Positions 17,278 through 26,783 of a DNA stretch of 64,000 nt are shown piece by piece. Origin of the DNA: Blautia sp900556555 (GTDB taxonomy: Bacteria > Bacillota > Clostridia > Lachnospirales > Lachnospiraceae); assembly GCA_964250615.1 (NCBI GenBank), contig CAXUGM010000003.1. One strand, given 5' to 3'. Numbering within the stretch: the first letter of the stretch is position 1; each line of letters opens with the position of its first letter. The position numbers and the translations under genes were made by a program. The notes beneath the pieces were generated by a model, which did no database searches, was not told the origin of the DNA, and saw only the letters and a program-made list of their open reading frames with translations.

Positions 17278-18237
17278 ATGTTCGATTTTAACAAACCCAA
17301 AATTCAAATCACAGAAATGTCTGATGATAAGAGATATGGGAAATTCGTGGTAGAACCACTGGAAAGAGGTTATGGTATTACACTTGGCAACTCTTTAAGA
17401 AGAATTATGCTTTCTTCTCTGCCGGGAGCTGCTGTAAGCCAGGTAAAAATTGACGGTGTTCTCCATGAATTCAGTTCTATTCCAGGTGTAAAAGAAGATG
17501 TGACAGAAATCATCATGAATCTGAAAAACCTGGCAATCAAGAACATGAGCGACAGCAACGAGCCGAAAACTGCATATATCGAGTTTGAGGGCGAAGGTGT
17601 TGTCACAGGTGCAGACATCCAGGTTGATCAGGATTTAGAAGTTCTGAATCCAAATCAGGTAATTGCTACCTTAAACGGCGGTGCAGACTGCAAGTTCAAT
17701 GCAGAGCTGACAATTACCAAAGGCCGTGGATATGTAAGTGCCGACAAAGGAAAAACAGACGATATGCCAATCGGCATGATCGCTGTAGATTCAATTTATA
17801 CACCAATTGAGCGTGTAAATATGGCCGTTGAAAATACCCGTGTTGGACAGGTTACAGACTATGACAAGCTGACACTGGATATTTATACAAACGGAACACT
17901 GGATGCAGACGAGGCAGTGAGCCTGGCTGCGAAGGTACTGAGCGAGCATTTAAGCCTCTTCATTGATCTTTCTGAGAGTGCAAAGACTGCTGAAGTCATG
18001 ATCGAGAAAGAAAACAATGAAAAAGAAAAAGTTCTGGAGATGAACATTGACGAGTTAGAACTGTCTGTTCGTTCCTACAACTGCTTAAAACGTGCTGGTA
18101 TCAATACCGTAGAAGAGCTGTGCAACCGTACTTCTGAGGATATGATGAAAGTTCGTAACTTAGGACGTAAATCCCTGGAAGAGGTTCTGGCAAAACTGAA
18201 AGAATTAGGTTTACAGTTAAATCCAAGCGAAGAATAA
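17278..18237 (+). CDS. rpoA: DNA-directed RNA polymerase alpha subunit
   Basis: Dimerising scaffold of RNA polymerase, 319 residues. The N-terminal domain (about 1-230) contains GYGITLGNSLRRIMLSS; the C-terminal domain (about 250-312) has ELSVRSYNCLKRAGI and NLGRKSLEEV, which bind UP-element DNA and activators. The start ATG follows AAGGAGGG. It lies between rpsD and rplQ in the usual order. Confidence 0.97.
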   Translation: MFDFNKPKIQITEMSDDKRYGKFVVEPLERGYGITLGNSLRRIMLSSLPGAAVSQVKIDGVLHEFSSIPGVKEDVTEIIMNLKNLAIKNMSDSNEPKTAYIEFEGEGVVTGADIQVDQDLEVLNPNQVIATLNGGADCKFNAELTITKGRGYVSADKGKTDDMPIGMIAVDSIYTPIERVNMAVENTRVGQVTDYDKLTLDIYTNGTLDADEAVSLAAKVLSEHLSLFIDLSESAKTAEVMIEKENNEKEKVLEMNIDELELSVRSYNCLKRAGINTVEELCNRTSEDMMKVRNLGRKSLEEVLAKLKELGLQLNPSEE

Positions 18238-18256
18238 ACAATTTATGGGCAAACAG

Positions 18257-18294
18257 CAATGCGTCAGTAAGACCGAAGAGAGCGTGGCGCATTG
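18257..18294 (+). other. hairpin before rplQ
   Basis: CAATGCG (18257-18263) pairs with CGCATTG (18288-18294) across a 24-base loop in the 81-base rpoA-rplQ gap. No T-run follows, so a processing or translational-control hairpin is more likely than a terminator. Confidence 0.4.
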
Positions 18295-18318
18295 TTCCAC
18301 AAATGGAGGAAGTTTAAA

Positions 18319-18855
18319 ATGGCAAAATATAGAAAATTGGGCAGAACATCTGACCAGAGAAAAGCGTTACTTAGAAACCAGGTAACAAACTTACTGTATC
18401 ATGGAAAAATCGTTACTACAGAAACGAAAGCAAAAGAAGTTCGCAAAATTGCTGAAGGTCTGATTGCTATGGCTGTTCGTGAAAAAGACAATTTCGAAAC
18501 AGTTACTGTTACAGCTAAAGTTGCTCGTAAAGATGCTGAAGGCAAGAGAGTAAAAGAAGTTGTAGACGGTAAGAAAGTTACTGTATACGATGAAGTACAG
18601 AAAGAAATCAAGAAGGATGCTCCTTCCAGATTACATGCCAGAAGACAGATGCTGAAAGTTCTTTACCCTGTAACAGAAGTTCCAGCAGCAGCAGCCGGCA
18701 AAAAGAAAAACACAAAAGAAGTTGACTTAGTAGAAAAATTATTTACAGAAATTGCACCAAAATACGTAGGACGTAATGGTGGTTACACAAGAATCGTTAA
18801 GATTGGACCACGTAAAGGTGACGCAGCAATGGAAGTATTATTAGAGTTAGTCTAA
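18319..18855 (+). CDS. rplQ: 50S ribosomal protein L17, with internal insertion
   Basis: Large-subunit protein near the exit tunnel. It has 178 residues against about 112-125 in most bacteria. The ends are standard (MAKYRKLGRTSDQRKALLRN and RNGGYTRIVKIGPRKGDAAMEV). Extra residues sit in the middle, at about 68-105 (KDAEGKRVKEVVDGKKVTVY) and again around 125-140 (VPAAAAGKKKN), both highly charged. The start is ATG at 18319 after GGAGGA; the longer frame from 18292 has no RBS. Last gene of the operon, before a strong terminator. Confidence 0.95.
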   Translation: MAKYRKLGRTSDQRKALLRNQVTNLLYHGKIVTTETKAKEVRKIAEGLIAMAVREKDNFETVTVTAKVARKDAEGKRVKEVVDGKKVTVYDEVQKEIKKDAPSRLHARRQMLKVLYPVTEVPAAAAGKKKNTKEVDLVEKLFTEIAPKYVGRNGGYTRIVKIGPRKGDAAMEVLLELV

Positions 18856-18878
18856 GAGTCACGATAACATGTAAATTA

Positions 18879-18917
18879 CGCCCGGGAAGGCTTTGGCCTG
18901 TTCCCGGGTGCTTTGTT
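18879..18917 (+). terminator. terminator of the alpha operon
   Basis: GCCCGGGAA pairs with TTCCCGGGTGC, followed by TTTGTTT. Confidence 0.85.
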
Positions 18918-18943
18918 TCCGGCTGAAAAGAGGAGGTAGAGCG

Positions 18944-19864
18944 ATGGGCAAGAAAATGCTTTTTATTTTCAATCCGAGATCAGGCAAAGGAAGTATAAAA
19001 AACCGTTTGGTGGATATTCTGGATATTTTTGTAAAAGGTGGTTATGAGGTTACTGTTCATCCAACCCAGGCTTATATGGATGGCCTGAAAGAAACAAAAA
19101 AACGGGCAGGAGCTTATGACCTGGTGGTAGCCAGCGGAGGAGACGGAACACTGGATGAAGTCGTTACAGGTATGCTTATGGCTGGATACACACAGCCTAT
19201 AGGTTATATACCGGCAGGAAGTACCAATGATTTTGCCAATAGTCTTCATATTTCCAAAAATATGCTTCAGGCAGCTACAGATATTGTAGAGGGTGTACCA
19301 CATGCCTTTGATGCAGGAAAATTTAACGATGATATTTTTGTCTATATTGCAGCCTTTGGATTATTTACAGATGTTTCTTATGAGACAAACCAGGATTTAA
19401 AGAATATTCTGGGGCATGCAGCCTATATCCTGGAAGGAACACAAAGACTATTTAATATTAAATCCTATCATCTTCAGGTGAAGGGAGATGAGGATGAATT
19501 TGACGGTGAATTTATCTTCGGAATGGTAAGCAATACGACCTCTGTGGGAGGATTTAAACGTCTTACAGGCCCGGATGTCATGCTGGATGACGGTGTGTTT
19601 GAAGTCATGCTGATCCGGAGACCCAAAAATATTATTGAATTAAATGAGATTATTGCATCTTTGGTAGGAACCAGTGATACAAAAATGATAGAAGTATTTA
19701 AAACTTCCACATTGGCCGTACAATGTGAAGAGGAGGTTCCATGGACTCTGGATGGTGAGTACGGTGGAGAACACCGGGAAGTCCAGATTCAGAATCTGAA
19801 GCATGCAGTCCAGATCATGCTTCCAAAAAATGAAGCAGTGCCATTGATTCATACCCCGGAATAG
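18944..19864 (+). CDS. diacylglycerol/lipid kinase family protein (YegS/DgkB-like)
   Basis: A 306-residue cytoplasmic lipid kinase fold. The nucleotide motif is SGGDGTLDEV near residue 68, and the opening MLFIFNPRSGKG is typical; substrate probably diacylglycerol or a related lipid, feeding phosphatidate back to phospholipid synthesis. The start is ATG at 18944 after GGAGG; 17 extra in-frame codons upstream overlap the rplQ terminator. It appears to stand alone. Confidence 0.88.
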   Translation: MGKKMLFIFNPRSGKGSIKNRLVDILDIFVKGGYEVTVHPTQAYMDGLKETKKRAGAYDLVVASGGDGTLDEVVTGMLMAGYTQPIGYIPAGSTNDFANSLHISKNMLQAATDIVEGVPHAFDAGKFNDDIFVYIAAFGLFTDVSYETNQDLKNILGHAAYILEGTQRLFNIKSYHLQVKGDEDEFDGEFIFGMVSNTTSVGGFKRLTGPDVMLDDGVFEVMLIRRPKNIIELNEIIASLVGTSDTKMIEVFKTSTLAVQCEEEVPWTLDGEYGGEHREVQIQNLKHAVQIMLPKNEAVPLIHTPE

Positions 19865-19930
19865 AATGGTGAGAAACCATTGAGCACCTTGATTCATATG
19901 ATAATAAAAACAGATGAGTGAAGGTGTGCA

Positions 19931-20491
19931 ATGGACACAATGAAGCTGATTCAGGGGATGTTATTGATTTTTGTGCTGACCACAGACTCTTTTGTGGTCA
20001 GTTTTGCATATGGTGCGCAAAAAGTGCAGATACCTTTTTTTAAAGTTGCGGGAATGAACCTGATCATGAGTTCTCTTTTGGGAATTGCAGTTTTTACAGG
20101 GAATTTCCTTTCTTGTTTTTTTCCGGAAATTCTGACTTCTGTAGTGTGTACAGGAGTATTGGCAGGAATGGGAATTTACCGGATTTTCAATGTGCTGTTT
20201 CCGTCAGAAAAAAGCAGGGAGCAAAGCAGAAAGAGGAAGCTCACATGGACAGAAGCCGCAGTCATGGCATTTGCGTTATCTGCTGATAGTCTTGCAATAG
20301 GAATCGGGACAGGACTGGTACAGACAGGGGAATGGATTCTTGTGGCAGGCTCTTTTCTGTGCGGAATCCTTATGATGGAAGCAGGATGGAAGATAGGAGC
20401 CTGTTTTGCAGCTGCTTTTAAAAAGGATTTATCCTGGCTTAGCGGTGTCTGCCTGATGGTTCTGGCAGCAGGCATCTGGTGGAATGGATGA
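19931..20491 (+). CDS. MntP/YtaF-family membrane protein (putative Mn2+ exporter)
   Basis: A 186-residue membrane protein with six predicted helices in two repeats, each with the family Asp-Ser motif (TDSFVVSFAYG near residue 18, SADSLAIGIGTG near 118). That tandem layout defines the DUF204/MntP family of manganese exporters; YtaF, a sporulation-linked relative, is the alternative. RBS is weak. No yybP-ykoY manganese riboswitch is seen in the 66 bases upstream. Confidence 0.75.
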   Translation: MDTMKLIQGMLLIFVLTTDSFVVSFAYGAQKVQIPFFKVAGMNLIMSSLLGIAVFTGNFLSCFFPEILTSVVCTGVLAGMGIYRIFNVLFPSEKSREQSRKRKLTWTEAAVMAFALSADSLAIGIGTGLVQTGEWILVAGSFLCGILMMEAGWKIGACFAAAFKKDLSWLSGVCLMVLAAGIWWNG

Positions 20492-20501
20492 CAAAAAAAA
20501 C

Positions 20502-20530
20502 TTGCATTATAGGCTTTTTTGCGGTATCTT
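20502..20530 (+). promoter_or_regulatory. promoter of glnN
   Basis: TTGCAT, a 17-base spacer and TATCTT, about 70 bases before the start. Confidence 0.5.
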
Positions 20531-20600
20531 TATAACAGTTTCACAGCAATAAGTACATTGGACTGGGGTCTAGGAGAGCATAGGAGAAAGGAACAAAGAT

Positions 20601-22715
20601 ATGAGTGAATATATTAACGTATCTGAGATTTTTGGTGAGGATGTATTTAATGATTCTGTCATGCAGCAGCGTCTTCCCAAAAAGGTTTACAAAGATTTGA
20701 AACAGACCATATTAGAGGGAAAAGATTTGTCTCTGGAGATGGCAGATGTAATTGCTCATGAGATGAAGGAATGGGCAATTGAGAAAGGTGCTACCCATTA
20801 TACTCACTGGTTTCAGCCTCTTACAGGAGTGACAGCAGAAAAGCATGATTCATTTATTACTGCCCCGCTTCCAAATGGAAAGGTGCTGATGAGTTTTTCG
20901 GGAAAAGAACTGATCACAGGGGAACCAGACGCTTCTTCCTTCCCATCAGGAGGGCTTCGTGCTACTTTTGAGGCAAGAGGATATACAGCGTGGGACTGTA
21001 CATCACCGGCTTTTGTGCGTCATGATGCCGCAGGAGCTACGTTATGTATTCCTACTGCTTTTTGTTCCTATACAGGAGAGGCATTAGATCAGAAGACACC
21101 GCTTCTTCGCTCCATGCAGGCCATTAACACCCAGGCACTGCGTCTGCTCCGCCTGTTCGGAGATACTACTGCTAAGAGAGTAATCCCCTCTGTTGGTGCA
21201 GAGCAGGAATATTTCCTGGTAAGCGAAGAAATGTTCAGCAAAAGAAAAGACTTGGTATTCACAGGCCGTACCTTATTCGGTGCAATGCCGCCAAAGGGCC
21301 AGGAGTTAGATGATCATTATCTTGGAACTATCCGCCAGCGCGTTTCTGCTTATATGAAACATGTAAATGAAGAACTGTGGAAGTTAGGTGTGACATCCAA
21401 GACCCAGCATAATGAGGCAGCTCCGGCACAGCACGAGCTTGCTCCGATTTATGCAGAAGCAAATGTGGAAGTGGATCATAACCAGATTGTTATGCAGACC
21501 TTGAAAAGAGTTGCTTCCCAGCATGGTATGAAGTGCCTGCTTCATGAGAAACCATTTGCAGGTGTGAACGGTTCTGGAAAACACAATAACTGGTCTTTAA
21601 CTACAGATACAGGCTATAATCTTTTAGAGCCGGGAAATACACCGCATGACAATATTCAGTTCCTTTTAGTCTTGAGCTGTATCTTGAAGGCGGTTGATGA
21701 ACATGCAGAATTGCTTCGTGAATCAGCAGCAGATGTTGGAAATGACCACCGTCTGGGGGCAAGTGAAGCACCGCCTGCTATTATTTCCGTATTTTTAGGA
21801 GAACAGCTTACCGATGTTATGAATCAGCTGATCACCACAGGTACAGCGGATCATAGTATTGAAAGAGAAGTTCTTGACACCGGTGTAAAAGCAATTCCGG
21901 AGTTTATGAGGGATACCGCAGACAGAAACAGAACATCACCTTTTGCATTTACAGGAAATAAATTTGAATTCCGTATGGTTGGTTCCAGGGATTCCATTGC
22001 TCCGGCTAATGTGGTATTAAATACCATTGTTGCCCAGGCATTCAAGGAAGCCTGTGATGAGCTGGAAAAAGCAGACAATTTTGAAATTGCAGTTCATGAT
22101 TTGATGAAAAAGAATTTTACCAAGCATCAGAGAATCGTGTTTAACGGAAATGGATATTCAGATGAATGGGTAAAAGAAGCCGAAAGAAGAGGACTGCCAA
22201 ACCTTACCTGTATGGTAGAGAGTCTGGAAGCTCTTACCATGGAGAAAACAGTAAATCTGTTTGAAGAATTTGGTGTCCTTACAAGAGCAGAATTAGAATC
22301 CAGACAGGAAATCAAATACGAAGCATATGGAAAGGCTATTAATATTGAAGCCAGAACTATGCTGGATATAGCAGGAAAACAGATTATTCCTGCGGTCATC
22401 CGTTATACAAGACAACTTGCTGATTCTATTAATGCAGTTGTTGCAGCAGGTGTTTTAGACGTGGAGGTACAGACTGGGCTTTTACAGGAAACTTCTGTTT
22501 TATTAAAAGAAACAAAAGAAGCATCTGACCGTTTGAAAGAAGTTACAGAGACTGCCTATGCGATGGAAGATGGAAAGGATAAGGCATTTTATTACCGCCG
22601 CCAGGTTATTCCGGCTATGGAAGCATTGAGGAAACCGGTGGATGAACTGGAAATGATCGTAGATAAAGAAATATGGCCGATGCCGTCCTATGGGGATTTG
22701 CTGTTTGAGGTTTAA
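20601..22715 (+). CDS. glnN: glutamine synthetase type III
   Basis: ATP-dependent ligation of ammonia to glutamate. The 704 residues, large for a glutamine synthetase, match the GSIII class: N-terminal GSIII domain (THWFQPLTG near residue 68), catalytic domain with GAEQEYFLV, NEAAPAQHELAPIY and KPFAGVNGSGKHNNWSL, and a long helical C-terminus. It is monocistronic: own promoter upstream, terminator downstream. No glnR-type regulator is next to it. Confidence 0.95.
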   Translation: MSEYINVSEIFGEDVFNDSVMQQRLPKKVYKDLKQTILEGKDLSLEMADVIAHEMKEWAIEKGATHYTHWFQPLTGVTAEKHDSFITAPLPNGKVLMSFSGKELITGEPDASSFPSGGLRATFEARGYTAWDCTSPAFVRHDAAGATLCIPTAFCSYTGEALDQKTPLLRSMQAINTQALRLLRLFGDTTAKRVIPSVGAEQEYFLVSEEMFSKRKDLVFTGRTLFGAMPPKGQELDDHYLGTIRQRVSAYMKHVNEELWKLGVTSKTQHNEAAPAQHELAPIYAEANVEVDHNQIVMQTLKRVASQHGMKCLLHEKPFAGVNGSGKHNNWSLTTDTGYNLLEPGNTPHDNIQFLLVLSCILKAVDEHAELLRESAADVGNDHRLGASEAPPAIISVFLGEQLTDVMNQLITTGTADHSIEREVLDTGVKAIPEFMRDTADRNRTSPFAFTGNKFEFRMVGSRDSIAPANVVLNTIVAQAFKEACDELEKADNFEIAVHDLMKKNFTKHQRIVFNGNGYSDEWVKEAERRGLPNLTCMVESLEALTMEKTVNLFEEFGVLTRAELESRQEIKYEAYGKAINIEARTMLDIAGKQIIPAVIRYTRQLADSINAVVAAGVLDVEVQTGLLQETSVLLKETKEASDRLKEVTETAYAMEDGKDKAFYYRRQVIPAMEALRKPVDELEMIVDKEIWPMPSYGDLLFEV

Positions 22716-22722
22716 AGAAGGA

Positions 22723-22772
22723 GGGCTGTTGCTAAACTTAAATTTGTTTATGCAGCAGCCCCTGCTGTTTTT
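22723..22772 (+). terminator. terminator after glnN
   Basis: GGGCTGTTGC pairs with GCAGCAGCCC (one G-U), followed by CTGCTG and TTTTT. Confidence 0.8.
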
Positions 22773-22801
22773 ATAGAGCTTTTTAGAGATGGAGAGAAAT
22801 T

Positions 22802-23725
22802 ATGGATCATACATTAGAATTTCTAAAGGAACAGAAGGTTCAAGAGGGATTGATCAGGGATGTAGAGCTGTTCCGGAAAGAATATGCTGTGGAGGAAACA
22901 GAATTATCCAGGGTGAGTGAGCCGGATATGCTGTTTTATGGAAAAGAAGTTTTGGAGATGGCCATAGCAGCCCTGCTGGAAGGGGAAAATCTTCTGCTTA
23001 CCGGGGCAAAAGCTACCGGAAAAAACGTGCTGGCAGAAAATCTTGCATGGATATTTGGAAGACCTGTTTATAATGTGTCCTTTCATGTGAATACCAACAG
23101 CGGCGATTTGATCGGGACAGATACTTTCGTGAATAATGAAGTGCAGCTTAGAAAAGGAAGTATTTACCGCTGTGCCCAGTACGGAGGCTTCGGTATTTTA
23201 GATGAGATTAATATGGCAAAAAATGATGCAGTATCTGTCCTGCACGCATCCTTGGATTACCGCCGCTGCATTGATGTGCCGGGATATGATAAGATTGATA
23301 TGCATCCGGCTTCCAGATTTATCGGAACTATGAATTATGGATATGCCGGAACGAAAGAATTAAATGAGGCTCTGGTGTCCAGATTCCTTGTGATTGATAT
23401 GCCGCCCCAGGATGAAGATACCCTGAGGTTTATTTTTCAGTCAAAATTTCCGGGACTGAAGGAAAGTTCATTAAAACAGTGGATCGGATTGTTTATGGAC
23501 TTGCAGTTAAAGGCAAGAAATGGTGAGATTACAACAAAAGCCCTGGATCTTAGAGGAATTCTGGGAGCATTAAAATCCATACACAGAGGTTTATCACCGG
23601 CATTGGCAGTGAAAATGGGTGTGGTGAACAAGAGTTTTGATGTCTTTGAAAAAGAGATTATACAGGATGTGGTCATGACCAGGATTCCCAAGACATGGAC
23701 ACCGGAAGATGTATTTGAGGATTAA
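22802..23725 (+). CDS. MoxR-like AAA ATPase (CbbQ/NorQ/YojN type)
   Basis: A 307-residue AAA+ ATPase of the dynein-related/MoxR group, which act as chaperone motors for protein complexes or metal-centre insertion. Walker A reads GAKATGKN (near residue 66): the usual Ser/Thr after GK is Asn. Walker B is GILDEIN near residue 135, and MNYGYAGTKELNEAL...RF marks sensor 1 and the arginine finger. It lies 8 bases before a VWA-domain gene, the standard partner (as in CbbQ-CbbO, NorQ-NorD and the Bacillus yojN-yojO pair). No obvious client enzyme is encoded nearby. Confidence 0.85.
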   Translation: MDHTLEFLKEQKVQEGLIRDVELFRKEYAVEETELSRVSEPDMLFYGKEVLEMAIAALLEGENLLLTGAKATGKNVLAENLAWIFGRPVYNVSFHVNTNSGDLIGTDTFVNNEVQLRKGSIYRCAQYGGFGILDEINMAKNDAVSVLHASLDYRRCIDVPGYDKIDMHPASRFIGTMNYGYAGTKELNEALVSRFLVIDMPPQDEDTLRFIFQSKFPGLKESSLKQWIGLFMDLQLKARNGEITTKALDLRGILGALKSIHRGLSPALAVKMGVVNKSFDVFEKEIIQDVVMTRIPKTWTPEDVFED

Positions 23726-23733
23726 AAGAACAT

Positions 23734-25500
23734 ATGGAAGAATTAGAACTGGAACTGGAAAACAGAATTAAGAATCTTATGTGGACTGTGAGCGGGGACT
23801 ATGGCCTGGAATTCAAGCCGGATTTGAAAGCATTTGCCAGGTCAGAATACGCAGCACTATACGATGGAATCAAACAGGGTGCCTTTGCCAGATATTTTGA
23901 CCGGGAAGCCTTTTCCATGTACCTGGTGAAAAAAATGTATCTTCATGCTTCTGAAGCACCGCTGCTTTCCATTGCCCAGCTCTGCATTGAGTTTGCTGTG
24001 TCCGGTAAAATCATAAAAGAGAGGGAAGGCGTTGCTAATATCAGAAGGAAGGCCTGCGAGGATATTTTGGATTCAGAATTTCACAGGCTTCAGGAAAATA
24101 CTGTTGGAAGGCTGAAACTGGCCTTATTCCGGGAAATTTTAGATGGCAGGAGAGCAGCCACCCAGCAGATGAAGCACTGGATGGACAGTATCTGGGCTTT
24201 GGAGAATACCTCTGATACCATGGAAGTGATACGGACTGCAGACAGGCTTTATAATGAGATTGCAGACCCTTATTTTGAGAGGCAGCATGGAAATCTGGAA
24301 CAGGTTCTTGCAGTGACTATGGAAGATCTTGCAGAATTTTCCTGGAAAGAATTTTTGCAGGAAGAAGCTCTGGAAAGTACCATGGAGACGTATCTGGATC
24401 ACATTACAGAACAGATGACGAACCTGGACAATATGGAAGCATTCCAGGAGAAGGAAGAAACGGAAAGCAAAGAGCAAGGGAAAAAGATTGTAGTGGTCGA
24501 TCAAAAAGCCCTGGAACAGATGTATTCTTATGTGGAGCGTAATTACGGGAAAACATTTCTTTTAGAAACAGAAGAAAAAAGAATGAATTATCTCATGTGC
24601 AGAGGCATACACAGCGACTGCAGCCTTTATTTCACAAAAGGTATTTTAAAAGACCCGGTGCTGAGAAATTATCAGTACGAATATGCAAGAAAGCAAAAAG
24701 ATAAAAACCTCCATGAATATTATGATAACCACAGAATCGTCAAAAATAATATCAGGATTCTTACAGATATGCTGAAAAAAACGCTGGTCATGCGTGATGA
24801 AACAGAAGAGGTATTGTCAGACAGGGGAACCATTCTCCCGGCACGGCTTTGGAGAGTGGGAAGAACAGCAGAAGGACAATTTTTCAGCAGGCAGCTTTAC
24901 CAGGATTCCAGCAGATTTGTGGTGGACGTGCTTTTGGATGCCAGTGGTTCCCAGCGTTCCAGACAGGGCCAGGTGGCGATTCAGGCATATATTTTAAGTG
25001 AAGCTCTGAGTAATGTTGGGATTCCTCACAGAGTCATGAGTTTTTGTACTTTTTGGGATTACACGATTCTTCATGAATTCAGGAACTATGATGCACCAAG
25101 AAAAGAAAACGGAAATATTTTTGAATATGTGACCTCCTCTAATAACCGAGACGGGCTTGCTGTGAAAGCAGCAGGACATGGGCTTTTAGAGCGGGAAGAG
25201 GAGCATAAGATTTTGATCGTGCTTAGCGACGGAAGACCCTATGATGTGATCATTAACCGGCCAAATGCAAGAAATCCAAAACCATATCATGGAAATTATG
25301 CAGTATCAGATACAGCCTTTGAGGTGCGCAAGCTCAGGAACCAGGGTGTTTGTGTTCTGGGAGTTTTTGCAGGGGAAGAGAAAGATCTGGCAGCAGAAAA
25401 GAAAATATTTGGAAAAGATTTCGCATATATCCGGAAGATTTCAGGTTTTTCACCAGTGGTCGGGAGATATTTAATGAAACAATTAGAAAGGGAAATATGA
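23734..25500 (+). CDS. VWA-domain protein, partner of the MoxR-like ATPase (NorD/YojO type)
   Basis: A 588-residue cytoplasmic protein. The N-terminal 380 residues are mainly helical and unassigned. A VWA domain follows (about 385-580) with the MIDAS motif DASGS near residue 401 and LSDGRPYD near 500. In MoxR systems the VWA protein contacts the client and the ATPase supplies force. The 8-base gap implies translational coupling. A terminator follows. Confidence 0.82.
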   Translation: MEELELELENRIKNLMWTVSGDYGLEFKPDLKAFARSEYAALYDGIKQGAFARYFDREAFSMYLVKKMYLHASEAPLLSIAQLCIEFAVSGKIIKEREGVANIRRKACEDILDSEFHRLQENTVGRLKLALFREILDGRRAATQQMKHWMDSIWALENTSDTMEVIRTADRLYNEIADPYFERQHGNLEQVLAVTMEDLAEFSWKEFLQEEALESTMETYLDHITEQMTNLDNMEAFQEKEETESKEQGKKIVVVDQKALEQMYSYVERNYGKTFLLETEEKRMNYLMCRGIHSDCSLYFTKGILKDPVLRNYQYEYARKQKDKNLHEYYDNHRIVKNNIRILTDMLKKTLVMRDETEEVLSDRGTILPARLWRVGRTAEGQFFSRQLYQDSSRFVVDVLLDASGSQRSRQGQVAIQAYILSEALSNVGIPHRVMSFCTFWDYTILHEFRNYDAPRKENGNIFEYVTSSNNRDGLAVKAAGHGLLEREEEHKILIVLSDGRPYDVIINRPNARNPKPYHGNYAVSDTAFEVRKLRNQGVCVLGVFAGEEKDLAAEKKIFGKDFAYIRKISGFSPVVGRYLMKQLEREI

Positions 25501-25506
25501 ATAAAG

Positions 25507-25540
25507 TATTACATTTTTGAAAAAAAGATGTAATATTTTA
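25507..25540 (+). terminator. terminator after the MoxR/VWA pair
   Basis: TATTACAT (25507-25514) pairs with ATGTAATA (25528-25535), then TTTTA. Confidence 0.65.
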
Positions 25541-25658
25541 GGTTTTCTCTTTTCTTTTTACCGATTTTGTATTAAAATATACAGTAGGGTTTTTGTTTTT
25601 ATGGGATTTTGCAACTAGATAACAGATGAAAAACTATATAATGAAAGAAGGAGAAAAC

Positions 25659-26747
25659 ATGATATCAAACCAGATACTCCAAAGTACCCTTGACGGGCTG
25701 AAAGGAATTTCAAGGACAGATTTGTGCATTACAGATATGGAAGGTAAAGTATTGGCGTCTACATTTGCCACAAGTGTATGCGGCCAGGAAGAGGCAGCAG
25801 CATTTGCTAATTCCCAGGCAGACAGCCAGGTAGTGAGAGGAAATCAGTATTTTAAAATTTATGACAATCATCAGCTGGAATATATCTTGATTATGGACAG
25901 CACAGCAGATGACGCATATACACTGGGGAAATTAGTAGTATTCCAGATTCAGGGGCTTCTTACTGCGTACAAAGAAAGATTTAATAAGGATAATTTTATC
26001 AAGAACTTATTACTGGACAATCTGCTTTTGGTGGATATTCATAACAGAGCAAAAAAACTTCATATTGAGGTGGATGTAAGAAGAGTAGTCTATATTCTGG
26101 AAACGAACCAGGATAAAGACTATGGTTCACTGGAAAATATTAAGAACCTGCTGGGTGGTAAGGCAGGAGATTTCGTCACTGCGGTAGATGAGAAGAGCAT
26201 TATCATCGTCAAAGAAGTGGCACCGACAGACACTTATGCCCAGTTAGAAAAAACAGCAAACAGCATTTTAACTACTTTAGGTGTGGAAAAAGACGGGAAG
26301 ACCCACATTGCCTACGGAACCATTGTAAAAGAATTAAAAGAAGTGTCACGTTCTTACAAAGAAGCGAAGATGGCACTGGATGTAGGTAAAATCTTCTTTG
26401 GGGACAGAGATGTGATCGCATACAGTTCCCTGGGAATCGGCCGTCTGATTTACCAGCTTCCTATTCCGCTGTGTAAGATGTTTATCCGTGAAATTTTTGA
26501 TAATCATTCACCGGATGATTTTGATGAAGAAACACTGACCACGATTAATAAGTTTTTTGAGAACAGCCTGAATGTCTCAGAAACTTCCAGACAGCTTTTT
26601 ATACACAGAAATACTCTGGTGTACAGACTGGATAAACTCCAGAAGAGCACTGGGCTTGATTTGCGTGTCTTTGAAGATGCCATTACCTTTAAGATTGCCC
26701 TGATGGTAGTGAAATATATGAAATATATGGAGACACTGGATTATTAG
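25659..26747 (+). CDS. CdaR/PucR-family transcriptional regulator
   Basis: A 362-residue regulator: N-terminal sugar-diacid-recognition-like domain (about 1-125), a GGDEF-like middle (about 130-250) and a C-terminal PucR helix-turn-helix (about 295-355; ETSRQLFIHRNTLVYRLDKL). Such proteins sense small carboxylates such as glycerate or glucarate. Start: ATG at 25659 after AAGGAG; 11 upstream in-frame codons precede that RBS. Its target is not evident: ftsEX follows 36 bases later but is a cell-division locus. Confidence 0.8.
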   Translation: MISNQILQSTLDGLKGISRTDLCITDMEGKVLASTFATSVCGQEEAAAFANSQADSQVVRGNQYFKIYDNHQLEYILIMDSTADDAYTLGKLVVFQIQGLLTAYKERFNKDNFIKNLLLDNLLLVDIHNRAKKLHIEVDVRRVVYILETNQDKDYGSLENIKNLLGGKAGDFVTAVDEKSIIIVKEVAPTDTYAQLEKTANSILTTLGVEKDGKTHIAYGTIVKELKEVSRSYKEAKMALDVGKIFFGDRDVIAYSSLGIGRLIYQLPIPLCKMFIREIFDNHSPDDFDEETLTTINKFFENSLNVSETSRQLFIHRNTLVYRLDKLQKSTGLDLRVFEDAITFKIALMVVKYMKYMETLDY

Positions 26748-26783
26748 AATCTTTTTGATTGTTGACGAAAACAGGAGGTTATT

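Noticed and set aside
19865..19930. Manganese riboswitch before the MntP-like gene
   Set aside because: Only 66 bases lie upstream and no yybP-ykoY features are visible.
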